The notes under the pieces: model-generated | Database searches by the model: none | The model's input: the letters and a program-made list of their open reading frames with translations, nothing else | Told to the model about the DNA's origin: nothing | Position numbers and translations under genes: made by a program | Assembly: GCA_947652665.1 (NCBI GenBank) | Contig: CANTDZ010000003.1 | Coordinates: 1 to 51,921 of the forward strand | Source: an uncultured Clostridia bacterium | GTDB taxonomy: Bacteria > Bacillota > Clostridia > Oscillospirales > Acutalibacteraceae | Reading direction: 5' to 3' | DNA: 51,921 nucleotides | Part shown: positions 1-8,150 of the stretch, one piece after another | Layout: each line of letters starts with the position of its first letter | How positions within the stretch are numbered: position 1 is the stretch's first letter

Positions 1-183
1 GACAAAAAGCATCTGCAAAGCAAAGAGAGCGGATACCGCACCGTAGGGTTTTTGTGTTTGGACTACCGATGGCCTATTTCGCGGTCCCTGAAGAACGAGC
101 TTACGGGATACGCGAAAGGCTTCGCGGACTCCTTTTTTGCCCTATTCAATGAGGTTGCCAAACGCGACCGAATGATATTATAA
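1..183 (+). CDS. C-terminal end of an unidentified protein (5' truncated)
   Basis: The reading frame is open from the first base and ends at TAA 181-183, giving 60 residues. The segment has a hydrophobic strand (GFLCLDY) followed by a helix-like stretch ending FFALFNEVAKRD. The strand then helix pattern is reminiscent of the last part of a GAF-like sensor domain, but this is only an impression and I do not recognise the protein. GC is lower than in the operon that follows. It lies 31 nt before the next small ORF and on the same strand, so they may be cotranscribed. Confidence 0.55.
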   Translation, partial: DKKHLQSKESGYRTVGFLCLDYRWPISRSLKNELTGYAKGFADSFFALFNEVAKRDRMIL

Positions 184-214
184 TGATTTTTTCGAAACGT
201 AGGAGCATATTACC

Positions 215-421
215 ATGGTTTTAGATATTTGCTGCATCATTCTTGCACTCATTACATCCGTCTTTGATAAGACTCAGCTGAGCAAACTGATTCAAAAAAT
301 GATCGTCGGGCGCTATCTGGATATGCAGGCGTCGCCCACAAACTTGCAAAATGACCCTTATAGCTTGCTTACCAATAAATCCGCTGCAAAAGAAGTATTA
401 AACTTGCACGGGGATGTTTGA
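215..421 (+). CDS. Small hypothetical protein, 68 aa
   Basis: ATG at 215 follows an AGGAG motif at 201-205 with 9-nt spacing, and the stop is directly followed by a rho-independent terminator, so this is likely a real gene. The N-terminal ~18 residues are hydrophobic (MVLDICCIILALITSVF), which could be a short membrane anchor or uncleaved signal. The remainder is polar with no recognised motif. The first ~420 nt of the window are about 44% GC, well below the downstream operon, which may indicate a different origin. Function unknown. Confidence 0.55.
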   Translation: MVLDICCIILALITSVFDKTQLSKLIQKMIVGRYLDMQASPTNLQNDPYSLLTNKSAAKEVLNLHGDV

Positions 422-427
422 CAGAAC

Positions 428-453
428 GGCTGGGCAGATGCCCGGCCTTTTTC
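428..453 (+). terminator. Rho-independent terminator
   Basis: The arms GGCTGGGC (428-435) and GCCCGGCC (440-447) pair with one G-U around an AGAT loop and are followed by TTTTTC. It separates the small 5' genes from the promoter of the solute-binding protein operon, which starts 11 nt further on. Confidence 0.85.
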
Positions 454-463
454 TTGTCTATCA

Positions 464-492
464 TTGACACCCCTTCCCAAAAGCAGTAAAAT
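464..492 (+). promoter_or_regulatory. Sigma-A promoter of the SBP/xylB/cobalamin operon
   Basis: TTGACA (464-469), a 17-nt spacer and TAAAAT (487-492) lie 23 nt before the ATG at 516. From here to beyond 19 kb no gap longer than ~35 nt occurs and no terminator was seen. This is therefore the only clear promoter visible for the long cluster that follows, although weak internal promoters inside coding sequence cannot be excluded. Confidence 0.8.
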
Positions 493-515
493 AAAGGGAA
501 AAGGGGGGCAATCCT

Positions 516-1958
516 ATGAAAAAAGCTTTATCGGTCCTGCTGGCCCTGTGTCTGCTGTTGAGCCTGGGGGCCTGCGGGAATGACCAGAAGGCCGTGTACG
601 AGGAGTTCGCCAACAAGAAGGAGAGCAGCGAGGCTCCTGAGGAACCCGAGGTGGAACTGACGGGCGAGCTGCGTATCGGCATAAAGTATGAGTTGACCAG
701 CAGGATCGGGCTGCTGTACAACATCAACTTGATCGCCGCTGAATTTGAAGCCCTGCACCCGGGCGTCAAGGTCACGGTGGAGGGCGGCATTTCGATGGAG
801 GAGGCCCGGGAACTGGACGGGAACCTCTATCTGGCCACAGAAATGCGGTACACACAGAACCGGGCTGTGGAGCTCATGAGCGGCGAAGCTCCGGACATTC
901 TTTACATGCAAGGTCTTTCCGTCCCGCGCTACTCGGAGAGCGGCCTGCTCTGCGACCTGTATTCCTTTGGGGATTTTGACGAAGCGTTCCCGGAGGACGA
1001 GTATTTCACCAATATACTCAAGGCTGCCGAAACCGATAAGGGCCTGTTTGCCATGCCGATTACGGCGTCGCCCTCGTGGAGATGGATAAACCAGGAGGTC
1101 GCCGGGCTTTTGGATGTGGACTTAAAGTCCATGGAAAGCATAAACGCACAGGACATCATGGATCTGTTTAACGCGGCGGTGGACGGCGGTCTGGTAGCAG
1201 ACAGCTTCGTGGTGGCAGAGGGGATGACGCCCGACAGCTTCTTTATGGAGCAATATCCTGACCTGCTGGATGAAGGGGCCGGCAAGGCGTATTTCAACAC
1301 AGAAGAATGCCTTACCCTGCTGGAAGGGATAAAAGGCCTGCGCTTCCCCCGGACCGTGGCAGAGATAGCATATTATCACAGTGATAACGGCCCGCCCCCT
1401 GTGTTTGATACGACCACATGGTTAGAAATGAGCGGCGGCCCCGAGAAGACAGTCCTGGTAAATTACTCCTTAGGCGCGCTGAAAGCAGAGCCCGTTCCCA
1501 CAAGCACCATAAACGGGCATAGGATTATTACGGGAACCCCCTATGCCATTACCCAAAGCAGCAAAAATAAAGAGCTTGCCTGGGAGTTTTTGAAGTTTGC
1601 GGTTTCGTTTGTCAATGTGGATGAAAACGGCAATGCCATCTGCACAGCCGGGAGCTTTACAGAAGGAGAGCCAGTAGACAAAAGTGAGTATTATGAACTG
1701 AGAACCAACTACACCTTCCTGAAGCGCGATACCGAACAGGAGGCTTTGAAACTTATGATGGGCAAAACCTATAAAGATGAGATTGGCGCTTTTGTCATGG
1801 ATTCGTATGAGAAGGCCGACACCTTCTACCAGTACGCCCCCCGCTTGAATGACGCCCTCACGCCCGTGTTTATCGACTACTTCGACCGTAACCTGCTGAC
1901 CACCGAGCAGTGCGCCAAGCAGCTGCAGGAAAAAGCGGAAATTTATTTGAACGAGTAA
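516..1958 (+). CDS. Extracellular solute-binding lipoprotein (ABC family 1), copy 1
   Basis: 480 aa. A lipoprotein signal (Met-Lys-Lys, hydrophobic core, lipobox LSLGAC with Cys20) is followed by a charged linker and a long periplasmic-binding-type fold. Family 1 sugar-binding features include a phrase like NKELAWEFLKFA near residue 350, typical of MalE/UgpB-type proteins. It would bind a ligand at the outer face of the membrane for an ABC importer, but no permease or ATPase lies nearby. RBS is an AAAAGGGGGG run before ATG 516. The first 40 residues are almost identical to those of the next gene and the C-termini are also similar, so the two are paralogues. Ligand unknown; a carbohydrate is plausible from the neighbouring xylulokinase. 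Confidence 0.85.
   Translation: MKKALSVLLALCLLLSLGACGNDQKAVYEEFANKKESSEAPEEPEVELTGELRIGIKYELTSRIGLLYNINLIAAEFEALHPGVKVTVEGGISMEEARELDGNLYLATEMRYTQNRAVELMSGEAPDILYMQGLSVPRYSESGLLCDLYSFGDFDEAFPEDEYFTNILKAAETDKGLFAMPITASPSWRWINQEVAGLLDVDLKSMESINAQDIMDLFNAAVDGGLVADSFVVAEGMTPDSFFMEQYPDLLDEGAGKAYFNTEECLTLLEGIKGLRFPRTVAEIAYYHSDNGPPPVFDTTTWLEMSGGPEKTVLVNYSLGALKAEPVPTSTINGHRIITGTPYAITQSSKNKELAWEFLKFAVSFVNVDENGNAICTAGSFTEGEPVDKSEYYELRTNYTFLKRDTEQEALKLMMGKTYKDEIGAFVMDSYEKADTFYQYAPRLNDALTPVFIDYFDRNLLTTEQCAKQLQEKAEIYLNE
559..634 (+). repeat. Direct repeat, copy A (lipoprotein leader and linker)
   Basis: These 76 nt, coding from residue 15 of the signal peptide to the end of the charged linker, are identical to 2014-2089 in the next gene. 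Similarity to the 5' side is also high, and it breaks off abruptly at codon 40. The two copies are 1455 nt apart in direct orientation. Confidence 0.9.
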
Positions 1959-1970
1959 GGGGGGCATACC

Positions 1971-3365
1971 GTGAAAAAAGCTTTATCGTTCTTGCTGGCC
2001 TTGTGCCTGCTGCTGAGCCTGGGGGCCTGCGGGAATGACCAGAAGGCCGTGTACGAGGAGTTCGCCAACAAGAAGGAGAGCAGCGAGGCAGAAAGCCAGG
2101 CCGCGGCGGACGAAGGGGACGAGCTCAGCGGGGAACTGCGCATTGCCGTAGAGCAGGCCGTGTATGAAGACATGGGCCTTGACCTGGCCGCCAAGGAGTT
2201 TTGCAAGCTGCATCCCAACGTGTCCATCGCCTTTGAGGCGGGGATGACCCAGGACGAGGCCATGAACAGCGATTCGGACACGTTTGCCCGGCTGCGGTCA
2301 AATTATGCCCAGCGCATCGCCACCCAGCTGATGGGCAGCGACCCGCCGGATATCATCGAGACGGGGAATTTGGGCGTCCGCCGTTATTCGGAAAGCGGCT
2401 TGTTCTGCAATTTTTATGACTTCCCCGATTGGGCCGAAACGTTCCCGGAGGACGAGTACTACATGGACGTGCTGACGGGGGCTCAGACCGGCAAGGGATT
2501 GTTTGCCCTGCCCACGTGCTTTGGCGTGGAGGCCGTAAAGGTGAACCGGGACGTGGCCGAAGCCCTGGATATCGACCTGGACGCCTGGGACAGCGCCACC
2601 CTGGAGCAGCTGCTGGAACTGTACGGCCAGGCCGTGGAAAAGGGGATCGTGCCGGAGGATTTCTATTTTTGCGAGGCCTACACGAAGTGGGAGTACTGCG
2701 AGACGGAGCTGGACAGCTTCTTGAATCCGAAAGCGGGGGAGGCGCGCTTTGACAGCCCGGAGTTTATCGGCTTTATCAGCCGCCTGCAGCCGGCCCGGTT
2801 CAAACAGCCTGTAGCTACCGGTACGTTCTTTTACGATGAAGAAAAAACCTTTGCAGAAGGGGCCAGCCTGGTTTTGAACACCCGGCTCAGCCACTACAAT
2901 ATATTCTCCTATTTTGACGTGCTGGGCGATACCGGCGGCGTGGCCGTCCCTTATGAGAATCGGGACGGGAAGCTTGTAGCCGCAGCGGGGAACACGCTGA
3001 GCATCCCGGTGAGCAGCCCGAACAAGGAGCTGGCATGGGAATTTATCAAGTATATACACACGCAAATGCCGGAAGGCGGCGCGGATAACGAATATTATAA
3101 CAACCGCTTCCAGGGCAGCTTCCCCTTGAACAAAGCCCTGGCAGAGGACAGCCTGAAAAAGCGGCTGGGCAAGCTCTTCGACGAGAGTCATCTGGAGGCC
3201 ATGCAGGCCGTTATGGGGCGGGAAAAAGCCGTGAAGTTTACGGATATTCGCTTGGATGACGTGCTGAAAGACATCCTGGTGCAGTATTTTGACCAAGGCC
3301 TCATCAGCGCCGAACAATGCGCCCAAGACCTGCAGGAACGCACCGAAATATACTTAAACGAATAA
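1971..3365 (+). CDS. Extracellular solute-binding lipoprotein (ABC family 1), copy 2
   Basis: 464 aa, GTG start 12 nt after the previous stop with an AAGGGGGG RBS. It has the same leader and lipobox (LSLGAC, Cys20) and the same charged linker as copy 1, then a diverged binding domain with the family 1 signature NKELAWEFIKYI. Both copies end with a similar block (EQCA..LQE...EIYLNE). It is probably a tandem duplicate with changed ligand specificity. Co-transcribed with copy 1 and with the adaptor-like gene that follows. The import partner is not in the window. Confidence 0.85.
   Translation: MKKALSFLLALCLLLSLGACGNDQKAVYEEFANKKESSEAESQAAADEGDELSGELRIAVEQAVYEDMGLDLAAKEFCKLHPNVSIAFEAGMTQDEAMNSDSDTFARLRSNYAQRIATQLMGSDPPDIIETGNLGVRRYSESGLFCNFYDFPDWAETFPEDEYYMDVLTGAQTGKGLFALPTCFGVEAVKVNRDVAEALDIDLDAWDSATLEQLLELYGQAVEKGIVPEDFYFCEAYTKWEYCETELDSFLNPKAGEARFDSPEFIGFISRLQPARFKQPVATGTFFYDEEKTFAEGASLVLNTRLSHYNIFSYFDVLGDTGGVAVPYENRDGKLVAAAGNTLSIPVSSPNKELAWEFIKYIHTQMPEGGADNEYYNNRFQGSFPLNKALAEDSLKKRLGKLFDESHLEAMQAVMGREKAVKFTDIRLDDVLKDILVQYFDQGLISAEQCAQDLQERTEIYLNE
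2014..2089 (+). repeat. Direct repeat, copy B (lipoprotein leader and linker)
   Basis: Identical over 76 nt to 559-634. See copy A. The identity at synonymous sites contrasts with strong divergence in the rest of the two genes. Confidence 0.9.
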
Positions 3366-3376
3366 GGAGGCACGCC

Positions 3377-4099
3377 ATGTTGGCACAGCTGAAAAAGATA
3401 AAGCCCAGCCGGAAAATAACCGCGCTGGTGCTGGCGGTATACCTGGGGGTGGTCGCGGGGGCGACGCTGTATTCCCAGACGGGGTACATCCAAAGCCTAC
3501 CAGTGGCCTATGTGACACGGCCGGGGCGGCACGCCATCCCGTTTACGCTGAAGGAAACGGCAGTGGTCGAGGAAGGAAAAGTGCACTACCTGACCACCAC
3601 GGCCGACGGGCGGCATCTGCCTAACGACGTGATCATACCGGGCCTGCACGTGGATATCCTGGACCGGCTCACTGGGGAGCGGGGCCAGGGTGAAGTGCTG
3701 AGCATCGCCGGCCGGGAGACGGTGGGCGGAGCCGAGGTGTGGATAAGCATTGACCAGGGGGATTTCCCAGCCGGGAACCAGGTGGTCATCACGGTAGAAG
3801 GGGTCGGGCGGGAGCACGACAACACCCTGCCCCGGCAGGCCATCCAGGAAGGGGCCGACGGGCCGGTGATCTACACGGTGGAAGCGGAGGAAGGTCCCTG
3901 GGGCGAGCGCTACCGCCTGAAGGAGCGCCGCTGCGCCTACGTCTGGCCCTACAATGACGACACCACCCCCTACGTGCTGGTAAACACCACGGCGCTGGAC
4001 GGGGAAGGGCCCATCGTGGCAGCAACGGATGTGGGCTATATGTATGACGGCATGGAGGTACAGCTCATGCCCTGGGACGGACAAATAAAGGAGGAGTAA
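3377..4099 (+). CDS. Membrane-anchored HlyD/adaptor-like protein
   Basis: 240 aa from ATG 3377, chosen because AAGGAGG (3364-3370) precedes it; a longer in-frame start upstream lies inside the previous gene. Residues ~14-32 form one N-terminal membrane anchor. The extracellular part is beta-rich, and its second half (PRQAI..., then V-Y-T-V...G..YRLKER) resembles the C-terminal beta-barrel/membrane-proximal region of HlyD/MacA-type adaptors. The lipoyl and coiled-coil parts are not evident. It may be an accessory surface protein of the neighbouring solute-binding proteins. Family assignment is tentative. Confidence 0.5.
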   Translation: MLAQLKKIKPSRKITALVLAVYLGVVAGATLYSQTGYIQSLPVAYVTRPGRHAIPFTLKETAVVEEGKVHYLTTTADGRHLPNDVIIPGLHVDILDRLTGERGQGEVLSIAGRETVGGAEVWISIDQGDFPAGNQVVITVEGVGREHDNTLPRQAIQEGADGPVIYTVEAEEGPWGERYRLKERRCAYVWPYNDDTTPYVLVNTTALDGEGPIVAATDVGYMYDGMEVQLMPWDGQIKEE

Positions 4100-4100
4100 A

Positions 4101-5567
4101 ATGTATTATATCGGCATCGATTTGGGCACGTCGGCCTGCAAGCTGCTCTTGGTGGACGGGGCCGGGAAAGTCGCAAACACCGTTACGAAGGAGTACCCGC
4201 TTTCCTTCCCGCAGCCCGGCTGGAGTGAGCAGGAGCCGGAGGCCTGGTGGCAGGCTGTCTTGGAGGGCATTCCCGAGCTGCTTGGCGGGTTTGACGCGTC
4301 CCAGGTGCAGGGCATAGGGGCCGGGGGTCAGATGCACGGTTTGGTGGCCCTGGACAAGGACGACCAGGTGTTGCGCCCAGCCATCCTCTGGAACGACGGC
4401 CGCACGGCCAAGGAGGTGGAGTACCTCAACGAAACCATCGGCCGGGACAAGCTCAGCCAGTACACGGCGAATATTGCTTTCGCGGGGTTCACAGCGCCCA
4501 AGCTCTTGTGGATGCGGGAAAACGAGCCGGAGCTTTTCTCCCGCATCGAGAAAATCATGCTGCCCAAGGACTACGTGAACTACCGCCTGACCGGCGTCCA
4601 CTGCACCGACTTTTCCGACGCCAGTGGGATGCTCCTCTTAGACGTGGAGCACAAGTGCTGGAGCCGGGAAATGTGCGAAATCTGCGGCGTGGAGGAGGGT
4701 TGGCTGCCCCGGCTTTATGAGAGCGCGCAGCCTGTGGGGACGCTGCTTCCGGCGGTGGCCCGGCAGCTGGGCCTGCCGGAGTCGGCTATCGTGTGCGCCG
4801 GGGCCGGGGACAACGCGGCGGCCGCCATCGGCACGGGCACGGTAGGGGACGGCAGCGCCAATATTTCCCTGGGCACCTCGGGGACGCTGTTCATCAGCTC
4901 CCAAAAGTTTGGGGTCGACCCCCACAACGGCCTGCACGCTTTCGCCCACGCCGACGGCGGCTGGCATTTGATGGGCTGTATGCTGTCCGCTGCCAGCTGT
5001 AATAAGTGGTGGTGCGAAGACATCCTTTCGACAGGTGATTACGCGGCGGAGCAGTCCCCCATAAGCCGGGAGAAGCTGGGCCGGGGCACGGTCTATTTCC
5101 TGCCCTATCTCATGGGAGAGCGCTCACCCATCAACGACAGCGAGGCCCGCAGCGTCTTTTTGGGCATGGACATGGGCACCACCCGCGCCGATATGACCCA
5201 GGCCGTTTTAGAGGGCGTGGCCTTTGCCATACGGGACAGCTTTGAGGTGGCCAAGTCCCTGGGGCTGGAAATCCCCCAGAGCACCTTGTGCGGCGGCGGT
5301 TCCAAGAGCCCTTTGTGGCGGGAGATTTTGTCCAACGTCCTGGGCATCCCCCTGCGCCTGCCCCAGACCGAGCAGGGGCCCGGATATGGCGGGGCGATGC
5401 TTGCCATGGTGGCCTGCGGGGCGTATGGGTCGGCCCAAGAGGCCTGTGGGGCCCTGGTGCGCATTGCGGACACGGTGGAGCCGGATGCGGAGCTCACCGC
5501 GCGGTATGAGGAAAAGTACCGGCAGTTTAAGCGGATTTACCCGGCGGTGAGGGGGCTTTTCCGATGA
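4101..5567 (+). CDS. xylB: Xylulokinase
   Basis: 488 aa, the usual xylulokinase length. FGGY kinase fold: N-terminal phosphate loop IGIDLGTS (Asp7), substrate-site motifs GQMHGLV and ILWNDGR, the catalytic-base region CAGAGDNAAAAIG (Asp237), and the C-terminal ATP-site segment GGGSKSPLW. It phosphorylates D-xylulose with ATP in the cytoplasm, feeding the pentose phosphate pathway. It starts one base after the previous stop, and its own end overlaps cbiK by four bases (ATGA), so sugar and cobalamin genes are translationally coupled. GAGG is positioned as RBS. A closely related FGGY sugar kinase specificity cannot be excluded. Confidence 0.9.
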   Translation: MYYIGIDLGTSACKLLLVDGAGKVANTVTKEYPLSFPQPGWSEQEPEAWWQAVLEGIPELLGGFDASQVQGIGAGGQMHGLVALDKDDQVLRPAILWNDGRTAKEVEYLNETIGRDKLSQYTANIAFAGFTAPKLLWMRENEPELFSRIEKIMLPKDYVNYRLTGVHCTDFSDASGMLLLDVEHKCWSREMCEICGVEEGWLPRLYESAQPVGTLLPAVARQLGLPESAIVCAGAGDNAAAAIGTGTVGDGSANISLGTSGTLFISSQKFGVDPHNGLHAFAHADGGWHLMGCMLSAASCNKWWCEDILSTGDYAAEQSPISREKLGRGTVYFLPYLMGERSPINDSEARSVFLGMDMGTTRADMTQAVLEGVAFAIRDSFEVAKSLGLEIPQSTLCGGGSKSPLWREILSNVLGIPLRLPQTEQGPGYGGAMLAMVACGAYGSAQEACGALVRIADTVEPDAELTARYEEKYRQFKRIYPAVRGLFR

Positions 5568-6343
5568 AGCAGGCGGTCCTTTTGTTGAGCTTTGGCACCA
5601 GCGTGGAGGAAGCCCGGCAGCGGGATATCGCGCCGGTAGAGGAGGCCTTGCGGAAGTGCACGGGGCTCCCCTGCCGGGTGGCTTATACGAGCCCGACCAT
5701 CCGGGGGATTTTGGCAAAGCGCGGCGAAACCGTGCCGGGCCTGGAAGAAGTCCTGGAATCCCTGGCAGCAGACGGGGTGGAAGAAGTGCTCGTGCAGCCG
5801 ACCCACCTGCTGTATGGGTTCGAGTATGACAGCATACAAAAAACCGTAAGAGAAACGGAAAATCTAAAAATTATGCTGGGAAAGCCCCTGCTGTCCAACA
5901 CCGATGACCTGCAATTTATCGCAGGCGTTCTGGACAGGCTGTGCCCCCAGGCGCCGGGGACGGCCGCTGTCTTTCTGGGCCACGGGACGGAGCATTTCGC
6001 CAACATGGTCTATCCGGCGCTCCAGACGGCGCTGCGGCTTTTGGGCCGTGAGGACATTTTAATCGGCACCGTGGAGGGCTGGCCGGGGTATGCGGAAATC
6101 CGGCAGATGCTGGCCGGGCGGGATGTGAAGCGCGTCTGCCTGTCCCCCTTGATGCTGGTGGCTGGCGACCACGCTCAAAACGACATGGCCGGGGATGAGC
6201 CGGACAGCTGGAAGTCCCGGCTGGAAGGGGAAGGGTACGCCGTAGAACCGCGCATGGCGGGGTTAGGGTCGCTGGCACAGGTGCAGGCACTTTACACCAG
6301 CCATTTCCAAGAGCTTCTGCGGGAGGCCGGGCATGGGGCTTGA
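5564..6343 (+). CDS. cbiK: Sirohydrochlorin cobaltochelatase (anaerobic)
   Basis: 259 aa, CbiK class (not the short CbiX). It inserts Co2+ into sirohydrochlorin (or factor II), the entry step of anaerobic cobalamin synthesis. The chelatase signatures are LLLSFGTS near the N-terminus, GHGTEH (His140, His144) and AGDHAQND (His203), which correspond to the metal-binding histidines of the family. The start ATG overlaps the xylB stop. No leader peptide is seen, so it should be cytoplasmic, unlike periplasmic CbiK forms of some sulfate reducers. First gene of the cobalamin cluster. Confidence 0.93.
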   Translation: MKQAVLLLSFGTSVEEARQRDIAPVEEALRKCTGLPCRVAYTSPTIRGILAKRGETVPGLEEVLESLAADGVEEVLVQPTHLLYGFEYDSIQKTVRETENLKIMLGKPLLSNTDDLQFIAGVLDRLCPQAPGTAAVFLGHGTEHFANMVYPALQTALRLLGREDILIGTVEGWPGYAEIRQMLAGRDVKRVCLSPLMLVAGDHAQNDMAGDEPDSWKSRLEGEGYAVEPRMAGLGSLAQVQALYTSHFQELLREAGHGA

Positions 6344-7466
6344 GCACTATGTCCGCAGCGGGCAGAAGCTTTTGCGGTGCGGGGTCACCACGGGCACCTG
6401 CGCGGCTTTGGCGGCTATGGGCGCGGCCCGGCTGCTGCTGACGGGCAAGGCTCCCGCAACCATACGCTTGACGACTCCCAAGGGTTTGCCGGTGGAAGCG
6501 GTCCCCGAGATGTGCCGGATGGAAAATGGCCGGGCTTTCTGCGCCCTGCGCAAGGATGCCGGGGACGATAAGGACATCACAAACGGCGCATTGATTGGGG
6601 CCTGGGCTGCCCGGACACAGGGGCCTGGCGTTGAAATCGACGGCGGCGAGGGCGTGGGGCGGGTCACCAAGCCGGGGCTTGACCAGCCGGTAGGGGCCGC
6701 GGCCATCAACCGGGTGCCCCGGCGGATGATTACGGAGGCGGTGCTGTCCGTGTGCGACGAGGCCGGGTATGACGGGGGCCTGTCCATCGAGATCACCGTG
6801 GAAGGCGGCGAGGCCTTGGCCGGGAAGACCTTCAACCCCCAGCTGGGCATTGTGGGGGGCATCTCGATTTTGGGCACCTCGGGCATTGTGGAGCCCATGA
6901 GTATGCAGGCCATGCGGGACACGGTCACCCTGGAGCTGGCCCAGCGCCGGGCCCAGGGCGCGCGGCACATGGTGCTGACCCCGGGCAATTACGGGCTGGA
7001 TTTCCTCCGGGCCCAGGGGATAAGCGAGGGGGGCGTGCCGGTGGTGAAGTGCTCGAATTTCATCGGCGATGCCCTGGACGAGTGCGCGGTGCAGGGCTTT
7101 GAAAGCGTGCTGCTGGTGGGGCACATCGGCAAGCTGGTGAAGCTGGCGGGGGGCATTATGAACACCCACAGCAGCCTGGCCGACTGCCGCACCGAGCTTT
7201 TTTGCTGCCATGCGGCTCTGTGCGGGGCCGGGCAGAAGGTTTGCGCGCAGCTGATGGGCGCGGCGACGACGGACGCCTGCATCCACATACTGGACAAGCA
7301 CGGCCTGCGCGGCCCCGTCCTGCAAAGCCTGACGGACGCCGTGGGCCGCCATCTGGAGCGCCGGGTCGCCGGGGCCTACCGGGTGGGCGCGGTACTGTTT
7401 TCCAATGAGTACGGGCTTTTGGGCCAGACGGCGCAGGTACAGGAAATCATGGAGGGATGGACATGA
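6333..7466 (+). CDS. cbiD: Cobalt-precorrin-5B C1-methyltransferase
   Basis: 377 aa. CbiD methylates C-1 of the cobalt-corrin intermediate using SAM in the oxygen-independent route. The N-terminal signature RCGVTTGTCAALAA and the glycine-rich internal segments (GGISILGTSGIVEPMS, LTPGNYG, GHIGKLVKLAGG with the N-T-H-S-S motif) are diagnostic of the family. The start overlaps cbiK by 11 nt, with AGGCCGGG just upstream. CbiD is unrelated in fold to the other methyltransferases in this cluster. Confidence 0.95.
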   Translation: MGLEHYVRSGQKLLRCGVTTGTCAALAAMGAARLLLTGKAPATIRLTTPKGLPVEAVPEMCRMENGRAFCALRKDAGDDKDITNGALIGAWAARTQGPGVEIDGGEGVGRVTKPGLDQPVGAAAINRVPRRMITEAVLSVCDEAGYDGGLSIEITVEGGEALAGKTFNPQLGIVGGISILGTSGIVEPMSMQAMRDTVTLELAQRRAQGARHMVLTPGNYGLDFLRAQGISEGGVPVVKCSNFIGDALDECAVQGFESVLLVGHIGKLVKLAGGIMNTHSSLADCRTELFCCHAALCGAGQKVCAQLMGAATTDACIHILDKHGLRGPVLQSLTDAVGRHLERRVAGAYRVGAVLFSNEYGLLGQTAQVQEIMEGWT

Positions 7467-8134
7467 AAAAAGGCGTATTCTATGGGGTGGGCGTGGGCCC
7501 GGGCGACCCGGAGCTGCTCACCCTGAAAGCCGTGAAGACCCTGGAAAAATGCCCGGTCATCTGCGCGCCCCGCACTCGGGACGGCCGGATGCTGGCCCTG
7601 GAAATCGCGCGGCAGGCGGTGGATTTGGAGGGCAAGGAGGTCTTGCCGCTGGATTTTACTATGGAGCGCGACAAATCCCGCCAGCGGGAAGCCCACCTAA
7701 AAGCGGCTGGGCTGGTGGAAGAAGAGCTGTCTGCCGGGCGGGACGTGGCCATGCTGAATCTGGGGGACGTGTCCATTTACGCCACGTTCACCTACCTGCG
7801 GGAGATTTTGGAGGCCCGGGGCTTCGAAGCCGTGATGGTGCCGGGCGTGCCCAGCTTCTGCGCGGTGGCGGCGCGGCTGAAAGAAAGTCTTACGGCTGGG
7901 GAGGAGCCCCTGCACATCCTGCCGGCAAACGGCCCGGGGCTGGAGGAAGCCCTGGCCCTGCCGGGGACGAAGGTGCTGATGAAATCGGGCAGGCAGATGG
8001 CGCAGATCGCCCAGCTGGCAGGGAGTCAAGCCGCCCTGGTGGTAGACTGCGGCCTGCCCACCGAATCCGTATACCAAGACCTGAGCGAAGCGCCGGACAA
8101 GCCGGGGTATTTTGCCACGGTCATCGTGAAATAG
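7463..8134 (+). CDS. cbiL: Cobalt-factor II (precorrin-2) C20-methyltransferase
   Basis: 223 aa. Tetrapyrrole methylase fold: VGVGPGDPELLTLKA near the N-terminus, LGDVSIYATF, and PGVPSFCA, as expected for CbiL/CobI, which adds the C-20 methyl group. I prefer ATG 7463 over the in-frame ATG 7457 because GGAGGG (7451-7456) then has 6-nt spacing. The gene overlaps the cbiD stop by a few bases. Confidence 0.93.
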   Translation: MKKGVFYGVGVGPGDPELLTLKAVKTLEKCPVICAPRTRDGRMLALEIARQAVDLEGKEVLPLDFTMERDKSRQREAHLKAAGLVEEELSAGRDVAMLNLGDVSIYATFTYLREILEARGFEAVMVPGVPSFCAVAARLKESLTAGEEPLHILPANGPGLEEALALPGTKVLMKSGRQMAQIAQLAGSQAALVVDCGLPTESVYQDLSEAPDKPGYFATVIVK

Positions 8135-8150
8135 GAAAGGGGCGGCGGAT

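Noticed and set aside
493-5563. A cobalamin riboswitch upstream of the cbi genes
   Set aside because: No B12-box-like block and no intergenic space large enough.
5916-7352. A 478-codon antisense frame over cbiK/cbiD
   Set aside because: Low-complexity Arg/Pro/His composition; the sense genes are clear.
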